A stretch of 64,000 bases of DNA from Congeria kusceri (lineage: Eukaryota; Mollusca; Bivalvia; Myida; Dreissenidae), in the NCBI GenBank assembly GCA_027627225.1, contig CM051036.1, positions 40,433,926 to 40,497,925 of the forward strand. Reading direction: 5' to 3'. Made by a program: the position numbers and the translations under genes. Positions 1 through 12,429 of this stretch are shown in pieces. The notes beneath the pieces are model-generated. The model saw nothing but the letters and a program-made list of their open reading frames with translations. It searched no databases and was not told where the DNA came from. Positions within the stretch are counted from its first letter, which is position 1; every line of letters begins with the position of its first letter.

Positions 1-939
1 TTTTAAATTATTAATTTTACAATAATGCGGGTTCCGTTTTTCAGAATCAAATCTGCAGAATATGCATGTTTTACGCGTTATATCCAATTTACTGCATAAT
101 TGGGGGCGACTGCCATGTGGGAGAGTATCCCGGTGCACTCGACAAACAATAGCAAAAACACTGCGCAAGTGAGAATGAAAGTAAACAATCTTTGTATAGA
201 AAGCACCTTGCGCTTTGATTTTGAAGTTTATTCTTTGAAAATTGTCAGTAAAGTTGTCTTTTAAATGTTTAACCAAATGATTATTGTCAATATTAGTTAG
301 TATTATACTTGTGTGTTACTAGCAAATAAGCAAACAGAGGCAACAGTCATACTGACACCAACCAAGTGTGAACTAATCGGATATGTCAAAAATTTCCAGG
401 AAGTCTCGATAAAACAAACACGATTAAACGTCTGACAAAAAAGATCTACATTTCTAATATACAGATATTTTCAGTAAAATGTATTACAAAAAGGTCAACA
501 GTGCGCTATTTTTATTTAGTTGAATTTTTCACACTGAGTTCTTATATTTGGGAATTATACACTATTATTTGTTTAAACTAATTATAAAAGATAAAAATGA
601 TATCATTGATGGCCATTGAAACAAATATAGGAAACGAACGATTATAATCAAGATTTTGATGGAATCTGAAAACCACTGATGATTTTGATGATATACTACA
701 AATTTATATCAATGACTATTGTATTGTCGGAGTCTATTAACAGATTAAATTTTGAATTAAACATGTAAGATTTAAACTAGTATAAATAATCATTTTAAAA
801 TCGCTTAACTGATGGCGAAGTTTAATGCTTGTGCAGTGTATCAACGATATAAGAATTTAGATGTTCCACCGATATACTGTTAAAAATTAATACAGCACTG
901 ACATCGGTTTGCAATCGTCGACCTCACGAATATTGGAGA
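1..939. other. AT-rich intergenic sequence, no feature seen
   Basis: I see no long open frame, exon-like block, tandem repeat or RNA-like fold here on either strand. Stop codons are frequent in all frames. Confidence 0.5.
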
Positions 940-1140
940 CGTGTCATGGTAAATCCGGGCTTAATGCATGTGCGTTACGTGTCGTTCCGGATTAGCCTGT
1001 GCGGACGCTAATCCAGGACGGCACTTTCCGCTTTAATGGTATGTTCTCTTTAAATGTTGTCTTTTGTAAACATAAAGCCACTGTATGCGGAAAATGCCGT
1101 CCTAATCCGATACGATACTTTACGCACTTGCATTAAGCTC
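940..1140. mobile_element. Family T MITE, diverged copy
   Basis: The left end GTGTCATGGTAAATCCGGGC and the following 'ttaatgcatgtgcgttacg' match the ends of better copies at 41955, 46668 and 48572. The right half carries the inverted counterpart (tactttacgcacttgcatta). The interior holds the family's 'agcctgtgcgga' and 'gacggcactttccgc' phrases. It is a non-autonomous palindromic element with no coding capacity, and the most decayed of the four copies in this window. Confidence 0.7.
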
Positions 1141-2094
1141 AATTACTGATTGTATCGTCTGTATTTCTACTTTCGGGATTAACGTATCTAAGTCCAGTTG
1201 CTTTCTGTAAAATATCTTTGGCTTTCATTTCATTTTTTACTGCTTTAGAGTATCGACATTCAATGTATATGACATTAGTAAGGATTATTAAAGCTAGCTT
1301 TCTTTAATATCCTGCATTCTCGTTTTCTTAGCAGTTTTGATAAAAAAATTAACGGGGTTCGTGGTGTATGTATTTGCAAATTGTTATATTTTCGCTCTAA
1401 AAGTCGTTTAAAAACAATGAGAATAAGAACGTGTGAAAGATAGGAACTGAATATAATTTTAATATAACTTTTATTTGACAAGTGGATGCAATATGCGTTA
1501 AATGACTTTCATAAAATGCACCATATACTCCCACTTACAAGTCTTTCAGTATACCAGAAATGTTGCATACACTATCTTTTAAATGGAGAGAAATTTATCT
1601 TGAAATCTATAAATTCGAAAGTTTGTCTTTATATCTCTTATAGTACCATTTGACCAATAACTTTGTTTTCACAACATGTTTCACACTTGATTTTGCCTGT
1701 GCAGTACAAATAACAGAAAACACAGTAAAACAGTCTTATTAAATGCAAGTTATGATCGAATGAAACCACAATCAAATCACTCCTGCATAGAAGTTTTGAC
1801 GAGCGGCCTCCGATATATTGAAGTATCGGTAAAATACAGATTGCGATCGCGTGACACATTGTACCATTATCTGCTACAGGGGGTTAATTTGTTCTTAAGT
1901 GTCATCGATCACCGAACAACTTTCCAAATCCTATAAAATATTTGTTAGTTTTCTTGGTAACCGTGGAACTGTGACACGCAAACACATTTAACCTTGCTCT
2001 TAACAAGAAGCATGTCCTAAGAGTGAAAGTCCATTAAAATAATAACAAAACGAAATAACGGGCGTCGGACGTGTGTTAGTCAAAGTAACAATGA
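1141..2094. other. Intergenic, no feature seen
   Basis: AT-rich single-copy-looking sequence. The small open frames present lack exon signals and have no recognisable protein content. Confidence 0.45.
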
Positions 2095-2393
2095 CAATAA
2101 CAATGAATATGATGATGATGACGATGATGATGATGACGACGATGGTGGTGGTGGTGGTGGTGATGGTGGTGGTGGTGATGGTGGTGGTGGTGATGGTGAT
2201 GACGATGATGACGATGGTGGTGGTGGTGGTGGTGATGGTGGCGATGACGATGAGGATAGGGAAAATGATGAGGAAAATGATGATAAAATGATGATGATTA
2301 GGATGATGACGACGAAGACGATGAGGATAATGACGATGGGGATGAGAATGATGACGACGATGATGATGATGATGACGACGACGAGCAATAATA
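2095..2393. repeat. Imperfect trinucleotide tract (GAT/GAC/GGT)
   Basis: About 300 bp of interrupted GAT, GAC and GGT triplets. The tract is open on both strands, which gives low-complexity frames of Met/Val/Thr on plus and Ser/Pro or His/Ile on minus. These are artefacts of triplet periodicity rather than genes: no flanking exon signals are visible and several frames are open together. Confidence 0.9.
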
Positions 2394-4136
2394 ACACGAT
2401 GAATTGCAAGCACAAACAACTATACCAGACTATAAGCAAAAACAACACGAAGCAATCACCAAGAAAACTAACTGCTGAATCTTAAGACCAGTGATACTAT
2501 AAATCGACCCAACCCAAAGTGTGTTTTTTTATTATTATTTAATAAATGCGTGTACTTACAGAACAGACCTTTCTGTGTTGTGCAAAACGAAAACAACACC
2601 AAATATGCCACATAGAAATGTTAACGTGCCAAGAAAACTGTCTTACCTGTTTCAAAACGCAAATATTTTCCCTTTAATAAAAAACATTAACAATTTACAC
2701 TTGAACCTGGCAAAATGTCATTTCCTGGGCATGCAAAATGTTTGCTAAAATCACACATAAAAACGCAGTCTCAAAATTGTGTTTTAAAAATCCACTTCTC
2801 GTATTGTTTGCTCAAATCAAACAAACGGATTTAAACAGATATCAAGCCAAAACATGCTATTCGATAGCCACAGTTTGATATCTGATATTTTACACGATTA
2901 CAGCTTGAACAATATACGCGTTAACGTTTTATAAACCCGATTACAAAACAATTCTAAAAACCTTATTCTAAAATGACGACCAACGACCAAATTCAAGGTA
3001 TTGTCGAGTCTTATTTGACTTAATTTACGGTCGCTAAGAGTGTAATTATTTTATAATTTTATAATTATTCCTCAGTTAAACACTTAGTCTTATCTCGAGA
3101 ATTTAACTGTGATTTAAAATGCGATAAAAAGCACAAAGTCATCTATAAGACACGACCCCTACCAGTGTCGGCTGTAAATTCCTGTTGGATCGGTCGAATA
3201 AAATCCAAGATGTCTATTGAGCCGTTATTTATTCACACAATTTGTGGGTAAGATAGTATGGGCTGTTGTCGAATACGGTATTGTGCGCTGGTATGCATCG
3301 ATTTAACGTTTAGATCGCACAGTACGCCTTTTTCTATAGCCCGCTGTAAGCTATATCGTGTACCACAGGGACTTGGTACATATCTAAAATCGATCAAGAA
3401 ACGACGATTGTCGCCGTTATTTTATGTGTGGATTAAAATCGTGATAGGATTCTTTCATTCAGTTGTCTTTTATTTGTCTTGCTTTATTTTTAACTATGAA
3501 TAATGTCCATGTAGTGATGAAAACATGCAGCAAGTAGAGAACCCCTACGAGCAGTATTCAAAAAAGTAAGACATAAAAATGTAAGGTTGTTTAAGGTTAC
3601 ATGCCCAAAAAATAAGGGTAGGTAGGTAGGGATTTATTTTTCTTTATGATTTTGTTAGTTGATAAATAGTCAACTTGAAGATTCTAAAACTGAATAAAAT
3701 TTCAAAACATATCAGTAATATCCCTAAATAATTTTTGTAAGTGAATGTTATCAAAACAAAATACTTATTTATCCAAACAACATTTTATTAGTGGACAAAA
3801 CCAATAAAATGTTCTAAGGCATTTTTTAGGGTAGGTCGGGTAATCTGAAACAAAAATATTTTTACACCTAAAGGTGAATAAAGGTAAATGAACAATTAAA
3901 ATTTAAAACGACCGTCTTATAGCCGTGCAAAACTGGCGATCTAGTGGTCTACTTGGTTGACACCCGAATGGAATACTTTCGACCTGTCAAAACTTTAGTA
4001 CATCTAGTCATCAAGCAATCAACACACAGAGAGAATCGATCGGGCAGTGATCGTGTTTTGTTTGGTCCGTTTTCGACTAGTTTTCGTTCTCCAACAAAAA
4101 CTACACGCGATCAGGTCGATCTGGTCTGATTTGATT
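2394..4136. other. Intergenic with dispersed repeat fragments
   Basis: No gene is recognisable. The stretch around 3600-3850 contains 'gggtaggtaggtaggg' and 'ttttttagggtaggtcggg', phrases that recur near 26770 ('tttttagggtaggtcagg'), so part of it is a dispersed repeat. The rest shows nothing I can name. Confidence 0.4.
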
Positions 4137-4464
4137 AATCAAAACGCTGACAGCGAATACAGATTGTTGGCGACAAAACAAACTAAAAGCATGTGAATTA
4201 TGAGTGCATTTTTACTGAAAGGAAACATTTGTTTGAAGGAAGTTCAATGTCCCACCTTTAAACGTTATAATTTGGCTTCTTATTCAATAGTATTCGACAT
4301 CTTAATGAAAACTAATTTGTAAGCAACGACAAATTATTTTGTTCAAGCTAATTATCTTATGCAAACGGAATGATAAACATGCCAGTTAACAAATCCATCT
4401 GCATGGGCCAGAATAACCTATAAAGCGTAGTAGTAAGGCACACCGATTGTTAGTGCTTCTTAGC

Positions 4465-4504
4465 CAAAGATCTATAAATAAACATGTTTATTTATAGATC
4501 TTTG
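4465..4504. repeat. Perfect 40-bp palindrome inside Z copy 1
   Basis: Two 20-bp arms meet without a spacer; the left arm reads CAAAGATCTATAAATAAACA and the right arm is its exact reverse complement. The symmetry stops one base beyond each end. The corresponding region of the other Z copies does not show it. Confidence 0.9.
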
Positions 4505-5494
4505 TTCGTAGCCTACTGAGTCAAAATAGATCATACGATGAAAGCTCTCGATTGTCCATAGTACAGTTTAAAATTAATAAATTACAGTAATTTGTTGTCT
4601 AAATATTCAGAATGAGAATTGGTAGCAAGAAAAAACACTTTCTCAACGAGTCAAAAATAACGCATTAATATGGGAGCCTTATGCCAGGACACTAACGCCT
4701 TAATTTGGTGGCCTTATTCAAGGACAATCCGGTAAATATTTCGGTTACATACAAGTAAATAGCAAAAGTAGGGATGTCGTTAGTTTAGGTCTGATTACCC
4801 CCAAACAGAAGTCACATCCTCAGGGTTAGTGTCAGTTAGATAATAAGCACATATGGTTGAGTGCAGAATGCATAGAATTTGTAAAATACAGTTTAAATTA
4901 TATGTTTTGGTATCAATTTAAAGGTATATATGTAAGAAATAAGAAAAAGACATTTTGGGGCACTTCTTTGTCTCAGTGATTCCCAGCTTCATAACGTTTG
5001 ATCCATGTATTCATGCAGAAAATGGCAGCCCCATTGTCCGTCAAAACCGGTGTGTTTATTCTAAGGTAAATATTTTGAGTTCCAACGCATAGAAATGTTT
5101 GACATGCTGTTTTTTCGAAAGGTTATGGACTTATCTTTCCAGCAATGTATGGTGATATATTGGAAAGTAGCTTGGTCATGGTGAAAAATGAGATCAAACT
5201 TTGAATATTTTACATGTAACCAAGAATGAATTTATTTGCGCATGAGTAACCTTTAAAGTTATTTTGTTATAAATTGACCTTTTTACAAACTGTAGTTGTA
5301 TTAAATCACCTGATATACACATTATAATACATATTACATACATTATCTTAAATAATCAAAATGTAAGAAAACGAGTGTGAAATTTTGTTGTTTTGAAGAA
5401 GGACCCATTCTGGTTTCGATTAACTGACTAATAGCCTGCAAAGGAAAGAAGTAGTTTTCCGCGATACCTGTTTTCGAAATTCCCTTCTCAATTG

Positions 5495-5516
5495 ACCGTT
5501 GGCTTCCGCCAACGGT
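5495..5516 (+). repeat. Terminal hairpin of Z copy 1
   Basis: ACCGTTGGC, loop TTCC, GCCAACGGT: a perfect 9-bp stem. Copy 2 has the homologous stem at 17950-17969 with one changed base pair, and copy 3 at about 43759-43780 has a decayed stem. Confidence 0.85.
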
Positions 5517-6545
5517 ATAAAAACCAAGAAAAGATAGAGTCAATCGTACATGTGGATCGAGTAGCGGTCGGGAAAATCAGTCGTGTGCAAGCCTTTAAAA
5601 GCAGTCGGCCGAGCGTGGTCGGGCTTCGGGGTAATCGCGTTGATCTGATCGGGAGTGTGAATGGGGCTTTAACCAACTGTGGCATGAGAGGCAGTGGCGT
5701 AGTACTGGGGGCGCTTACCTGTGGTTTCAGCACGTTGTAGATCTAGCCATGTAGTGTACACAGCGGAAAAATCAATACCGACCCATGGTGACCGTGTCAC
5801 TAACTAATCGACCGAATCCAATAAGAAAATAAACGTTATTGCATTCGAATCAACCTGATGGTGTATTTGAAATGATCATATTGCTCTTCAATCCGATACA
5901 CCACGATTAGTATAATACTAAACATAGCAGTTGCTATTGATATGTCTGTAGCATTTAAATGGGTGGAGTTTAAAGCTGCGAGCCCACCGACGTATTTGAT
6001 ATTAAACATTAAATAAGTGTTTCCGAATTAAAGGGACTACACATTTAAGGGTCACACAAGGGCAATTATCGTACAAAATATCTTAAATTCAGATATTAAT
6101 ATTGACAAATAATGGGGTTAAACTAAGAGATATATGATGGGAAACGGGTTTGCGTATTCTAAGAAAAGAATCATTATAAAACTTATAATATTGGTAGTGT
6201 TTTTTTTTTCTTGTTTACATGTTGACGTCAAAAATGTATATAGTATAATAAAAGTTAGCTCGTGTTCTTGCAGATCAGAATATCGCAGATTGTTTAGAGC
6301 ACTAGATACTTTTGTTGATCAAGATGCCTTTGGTTTGCGCATTTCTGTAACTCAATTATCAACATTATTATGCGTTATCACCTTTTCATATGTATAAACT
6401 CTTTAAAAAAAATAAGATTAATAAAACTATATATATTTCTGCTGCTTATTGACAAATGAATATCTGACAATGAGTATGTGATGTTCGTATTTAATTCAAA
6501 TTCGTGTGTAGGTATACACCTTCCGAGGCCGTTAAAATATATTGT
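5517..6545. other. Intergenic, no gene recognised
   Basis: The 5540-5760 part is relatively GC-rich and open in overlapping frames on both strands, but without splice signals or recognisable protein motifs. A plus-strand frame at 6134-6397 has a hydrophobic start but is isolated, AT-driven and not similar to anything I know. I annotate neither as a gene. Confidence 0.4.
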
Positions 6546-6551
6546 TTTATT
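6546..6551 (-). terminator. Poly(A) signal AATAAA for the orphan gene
   Basis: TTTATT on the plus strand reads AATAAA on minus, about 84 bp past the stop codon of the gene at 6635-7213. The spacing suits a short 3' UTR and supports that frame being the real 3' end of a transcript. Confidence 0.6.
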
Positions 6552-6634
6552 TATTTTATTCTCAAAGATACATAACACGGATTTGAAAATGTCGACACGG
6601 GAAATGCTAGACTAGCCAATTTTGGGACTGATAT

Positions 6635-7213
6635 TTAAATTTGTTGTCCTTTTCGGTCAACGTCATTTTTATTAGCTCTGGTGCAGGGGAAAACTCTTTG
6701 GATGAACTTTTTAATCTTCCTGAAACTTTGCGACGTTTGCTTTTCACTCTTCGAAACAGGAACCAGAGTCCCAGACTCCGTCATATCTTCTGATTCTAAT
6801 TCGACTTCTACAAACGCATCTTGAGAAACCAGTCTCGGTTTCGTCCGTTTGATTTTTGATTTGTCCAAAGTTTTAGATGGACGTCTGGTTAAACCGGTTT
6901 CGTCTTCTAGAATAATATCATCTTCAGCTAAAGCTGGCATAGCATTCAATTTATATGTACTGATTTCCCTCTTAAAGCTATCCACGCTTGTTCCGCTGTG
7001 CATGCGTACTGGTTCCATGGTGTTGGACGATGTGTTCCGAACAGCTCCGAGTGGCGTCTCGATAGATGGCGTTCTAGCTAAACTTCCGGAACTTCTAATT
7101 CCCGTCGCGTGCAGACTGGACGTTCGATCGCTAGGTCGACATATGTCGACATTTCGGATAGCATTGTCGGAAGGCGCGCTACTGGGTCGTTGGCTACTGT
7201 ATGCACTGCTCAT
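6635..7213 (-). CDS. Orphan serine-rich basic protein, 192 aa
   Basis: I do not recognise a family. The frame is uninterrupted for 192 residues from ATG to stop and is clearly less AT-rich than its surroundings, with a poly(A) signal close behind it. The first ~85 residues are rich in Ser, Arg, Thr and Pro and look disordered. A central acidic patch (AEDDIILEDE, about residues 95-104) follows. A basic stretch (SKTLDKSKIKRTKPR) comes next, then a second acidic segment (VEVELESEDM). The C-terminus is strongly basic with an amphipathic-looking FRKIKKFIQRVFPC and could bind membrane or a partner. No signal peptide or membrane span is seen. The frame stays open about 100 bp upstream of the ATG, and a possible splice acceptor (ctattacag) lies just 5', so this may be the last exon of a longer gene. 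Confidence 0.6.
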   Translation of the reverse strand: MSSAYSSQRPSSAPSDNAIRNVDICRPSDRTSSLHATGIRSSGSLARTPSIETPLGAVRNTSSNTMEPVRMHSGTSVDSFKREISTYKLNAMPALAEDDIILEDETGLTRRPSKTLDKSKIKRTKPRLVSQDAFVEVELESEDMTESGTLVPVSKSEKQTSQSFRKIKKFIQRVFPCTRANKNDVDRKGQQI

Positions 7214-7684
7214 ATTCCTCGCATTGGTGTTTATGTCGTCAACTGTAATAGACGAACGTACCGAAAAGATGTGTAAACAGGCGTTGTTCTTTAATAGACA
7301 GTGTGAAACATGCTAAACTTGTAACTAATAACGAAGTGCAAACGTGTAATTAAATAACATATTGTCGATCTACTAATATCATTATGATCTAGTTTATGTA
7401 TCACCTTAAAAAGCCAATGATAGATAAACTAATAATTGCTAATAAGGATAGATAAACTAATAATTGCTAATAAAACCAGGCATCTTGAAATTGTTTCTAC
7501 ATTGTCTATGCTTAAATGTTTTATTTGGAGGTAAATAAGACAAAAAACGCTGCACTTACTCAAATCTTAAAACTCTAATTGTTACAGCTGGATTGGCATT
7601 AAATTTTCTGGAACGATTGGAAATAGGCCAATGAACAAATGATTATATTTTGGTAATAACACCGTCTGGATCCGTGATCTTGTA
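7214..7684. other. Upstream region of orphan gene; 28-bp direct duplication
   Basis: A head-to-tail duplication starting 'gatagataaactaataatt' occupies 7419-7446 and 7447-7473. No promoter motif is convincing. Confidence 0.55.
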
Positions 7685-8395
7685 AGCCTAGGTCACAACC
7701 GGGTTGCGGCTTAAGCGCAAGTGCGTAAGTTGATGCGGTGGCCGTGCGTCAATCACTCATCGTGCGGACACAGTGTGGACATCGTGCGGTCAACCTACAA
7801 CCTACATTTTAGCAACGAATTTGCCTGCCGCAAGAACGCACGATGCACTTACGACTCACTTGCGATAAACGGTCGGCGCCGCAAGAATAAAACTGACATC
7901 TCACGGTCGCCGCAAAAAAAGTGGGGTTATCGCACGATGATTATAATAATATATTATTTTTTACAATTTTAATATTGTTACTATATTATCTTCCTAATGT
8001 ACCGGTTCATGTCATATTACAAGTCGTAAATGGCACCAATACAGGTAAGATCTTTCCGCAAAGATGTTGGTATCTGTGTCGCTGCCAATACAATTTTGTT
8101 CTGTCTTGCAGCGACCATGCGAACAACTTGCGGTGATCCTGCGATAACTATATGCGTTGGTCGTGCGTTAACATTAAAAGTAATTTACAATCGTACGTTG
8201 ACCATAGGAACGCCATTCTAATTCACACTCATACGTAGGATGGACGCATGGTTAGCGTACGATTCGCAGACGCAGAGCTCTGTGGTCTGCTAAAATGTAA
8301 AACGTTCGGTAGACGTCGGTGGCCGCGAGATGTCTGTAGGAACTACACAAGGTTTCACAAAAGGCATGAGGCCGCAGTGGGTTGTGACCGAGGCT
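7685..8395. mobile_element. Non-autonomous TIR element with TA target sites (711 bp)
   Basis: Left end AAGCCTAGGTCACAACC (7684-7700) and the reverse complement of the right end, AAGCCTCGGTCACAACC (8380-8396), match at 16 of 17 positions. Taking TA as the duplicated target (7683-7684 and 8396-8397) gives an element beginning AGCC. The interior is GC- and CpG-rich compared with its flanks, with many 'gtgcgt' and 'cgcaag' words, and has no transposase. TA duplication points to the Tc1/mariner superfamily, but that is an inference from two bases. Confidence 0.65.
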
Positions 8396-9917
<1,522 letters not shown>

Positions 9918-10110
9918 CGTTTAGTAAAGTTGCAATACATATCTACTCGCAACGTTAATCTTTATACTAGTATTGTAATTTCAATTCCGATTTCTACATC
10001 TAAAGATACATTAAGATTACCTTTGTAAACAGACACGTGTTCAATCGATTCGTGACTACTTTAACTACTCACTTGCGGTCCAGACGAAGAACCAGTGCAG
10101 ATGGTTATGA

Positions 10111-10461
10111 CCTTAAGTGTTCACAAAACAAGTTGAGCCTGATTTTCGGGTTCAACATGAACTTGAGCCAGATATGTCAGGATCAGGCTCAACAATGATG
10201 TTCACTAAAAGCAGGATTAATTTTAATTTGTGTTCAAATATATATTATTAAAACGATTTAAAGTCTTTGCAAAGTACATTTGCTGTCTGATATGATGAAT
10301 TTAATAAAAGAAATAAAAAAAATAATAATGTGATTTTATCAAAAAGAAAAGCTATTCCAAAAATAAAATATGTTTGATACTCCGCTCAGTTGAGCTACAA
10401 GATCAAGATCAGCTAAGACTGATCCAGATCCTGTAATTGATCCTTTGTGAACATGGGGCCA
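10111..10461 (-). mobile_element. Family U MITE, copy 1 (351 bp)
   Basis: The ends carry inverted GTGTTCACAAAA (10117) and tttgtgaacatggggcca (ending 10461). A second copy at 48937-49284, 348 bp long, lies in the opposite orientation and shares the phrase 'ctgattttcgggttcaa' next to the end. No coding capacity. Superfamily unknown. Confidence 0.75.
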
Positions 10462-12247
10462 GATCTATGGTTCAGACATTTAGTGCAAATAGTTCTGCGC
10501 TCTGACCTCATAAAATGCACTGGGTTTTGATTCGCTCATTGGGTTCTGAAATTTAGTGCAGATGGTTCTGAGTTTTAGTTCAGATGGATCCTGATATTTA
10601 GTGCACTTGACTAACATTTAGTGCAATGGGCTCCTACCATTTATGTTGAAGTTTCTTCGAATTATCCCTTTTTTACTTTTAACACATTACAAAGCATGTA
10701 AAGTATAATGTGTAAACTGTTGCACTTTAGTTATCAATTGGTTTGTAAAAGCTGATATTTAAACGCCGTTAAACAACACATCACAGAATGAGATACCACA
10801 GCTTTAAATGTCAGTTTCCATATAGTATTTTTTCGTTAGTTAGTCACATACAACGGTAGGGTATGGTATTTTAGATTTACAGTGATTGATCGATTAAAGC
10901 GAAATTAGTAATATTATGTTAACAAATTTACTTCTGTTTTGAACATTTATTAACATTTTGTTTGTTTGAGATAATAATGTATTTAAATATGATATCAAAC
11001 TATTACTATAATGGCATAAACAAAGTTAGCAACCGGTGTTAAATCTGTAGACAAGGGAGCGTGCCCTAGTCGTCCTTCGGCCATTTGTGTGCTTCGAACA
11101 AAGCAAGTGGGTGATGTATACTCGTTTCTTATTTCATCACATCAGTAAGGCATGACATGAATAAAAAAAGTAACCTGGTTACTCATGGTATCCTTTTTTT
11201 CGATTTGAAATCTTTAACTAAGGTTTATTTCTCAGGCTTTTTTCCATGACTGTACAGTCGGCTAGTGGGTGGGGTAAAGTAAAATTCAAGTCACGTCCAC
11301 AAACAGACTTTATTTTTGATGGTCAAAAAGGGAACAATCTTCATAAAAGACAGTTTTCAAAAATAGAACCGCTTGTAGGATTTTAGCGTCAGTGTTTCTA
11401 TTAAACCCATTTTTCATGATACCGTATCGATATTTGATTGCCCTTTTCAATTGTTAAGGACATGACATTATTGTTTGTTAGCTACAGTAAGTTAGTAAAC
11501 TATTACATAAGAATTAAAGAGGTGCTATAGCGTTAACCTGTTCGACTTTAGTTTATACCCTAATATCTTTTCAACTCAAGGTTAAACTGTCGCATACTGT
11601 AAATGTCAAATAAATGACATTAGGCAATGATTTAGAAAGACAATGGCAAGTTGGTTGTCATTGGAGTTAATTTAATTCCAATGAATTTTTCTGGATTTTT
11701 TGCCACTACAATCACAATATAATAGGCTTATTTATCAATTGTCTCTTCATTATGATAAATAGAATAACATGTTACTGCCAGGTCTTGTGTAATACATCAG
11801 GTGAGGCTTGCCTAAATAAATTATAATTTTGCAAATAGTTTTGTCAACCAACCAGATCAAATTATAAAGGTATTTAAATGTACAAAAATCATGATTAGAA
11901 AAACTGCATGCACAACTATTCAGACATACCAATGACCTGGCCATGGCCAATAAACTTGCTGTCCTTGATTTGTTTGTTTCTGGTGATACAGTTTTTCCCT
12001 GGAGGCTGGAACCATTTGATGCGATCACAATGATGTACAAGAATGTTTCCTCAAATTTGTGCCAGCCATGCCTGAATTAATTTCTGTTAAAGTTCTAAAT
12101 TTAACATAAATTTGTGCACATGGTTATAAATTCAACTTTGTCTTGAAAATAACATGCAGCTATCTGAATTCTCACTCAGTTTACTAAACAATTTGTGATG
12201 GATATAAGGTCTAGTCATCAAAATTATATGTCATTTGTATCTTACAG
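10462..12247. other. Upstream region of COX4, no feature recognised
   Basis: A non-coding 5' UTR exon of COX4 should lie here, because the start codon is preceded by a splice acceptor, but I cannot place it. Near 10485-10625 the words 'tttagtgcaaat/gatggttc' recur as short imperfect repeats. Confidence 0.4.
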
Positions 12248-12248
12248 A

Positions 12249-12429
12249 ATGTGGTCACGCATACCAGCAAAGACTGTGGGCCATATCAACAAAAGGGCTC
12301 TGTCCCTCTCAGCCCCACGGATGACCACTGCCGTCACCAGGGTCGACGCCCTCATTGAGAAGGCCAGCAGTCAGCCAGACTCTACTCAGATACCTCAGGC
12401 ACTTAAAGATTTATGGTATCCACAAATAG
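12249..12429 (+). CDS. COX4: COX4 coding exon 1
   Basis: Residues 1-60 plus one base. The ATG sits one base after the acceptor cttacag; the donor is ATAG/gtattg. Encodes the presequence and the start of the mature matrix-side region (DLWYPQIG). Confidence 0.92.

Larger units (their letters stand above)
4137..5516 (+). mobile_element. Family Z element, copy 1 (longest)
   Basis: It begins with 'caaaacgctgacagc' and ends in a perfect 9-bp hairpin at 5495-5516. Two other copies, at 17008-17975 and 43107-43785, share the start, the following phrase 'gactgttg(g)', a middle block ('aagctaattat', 'aaacatgccagt') and the pre-terminal block 'actgactcgtagcctgcaaa'. The three differ mainly in interior length (about 1.4, 1.0 and 0.7 kb). 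No transposase frame is present. A terminal hairpin recalls Helitrons, but I do not see their 3' CTRR end, so the class is left open. Confidence 0.65.

Noticed and set aside
2000..2448. Open frames of His/Ile/Thr or Ser/Pro on minus and Met/Val on plus
   Set aside because: They lie in a trinucleotide tract, are open in several frames on both strands, and lack any exon signals.
4137..5516. Family Z as a Helitron
   Set aside because: There is a terminal hairpin but no CTRR 3' end, no clear TC 5' end and no A/T insertion-site evidence. The class is left open.
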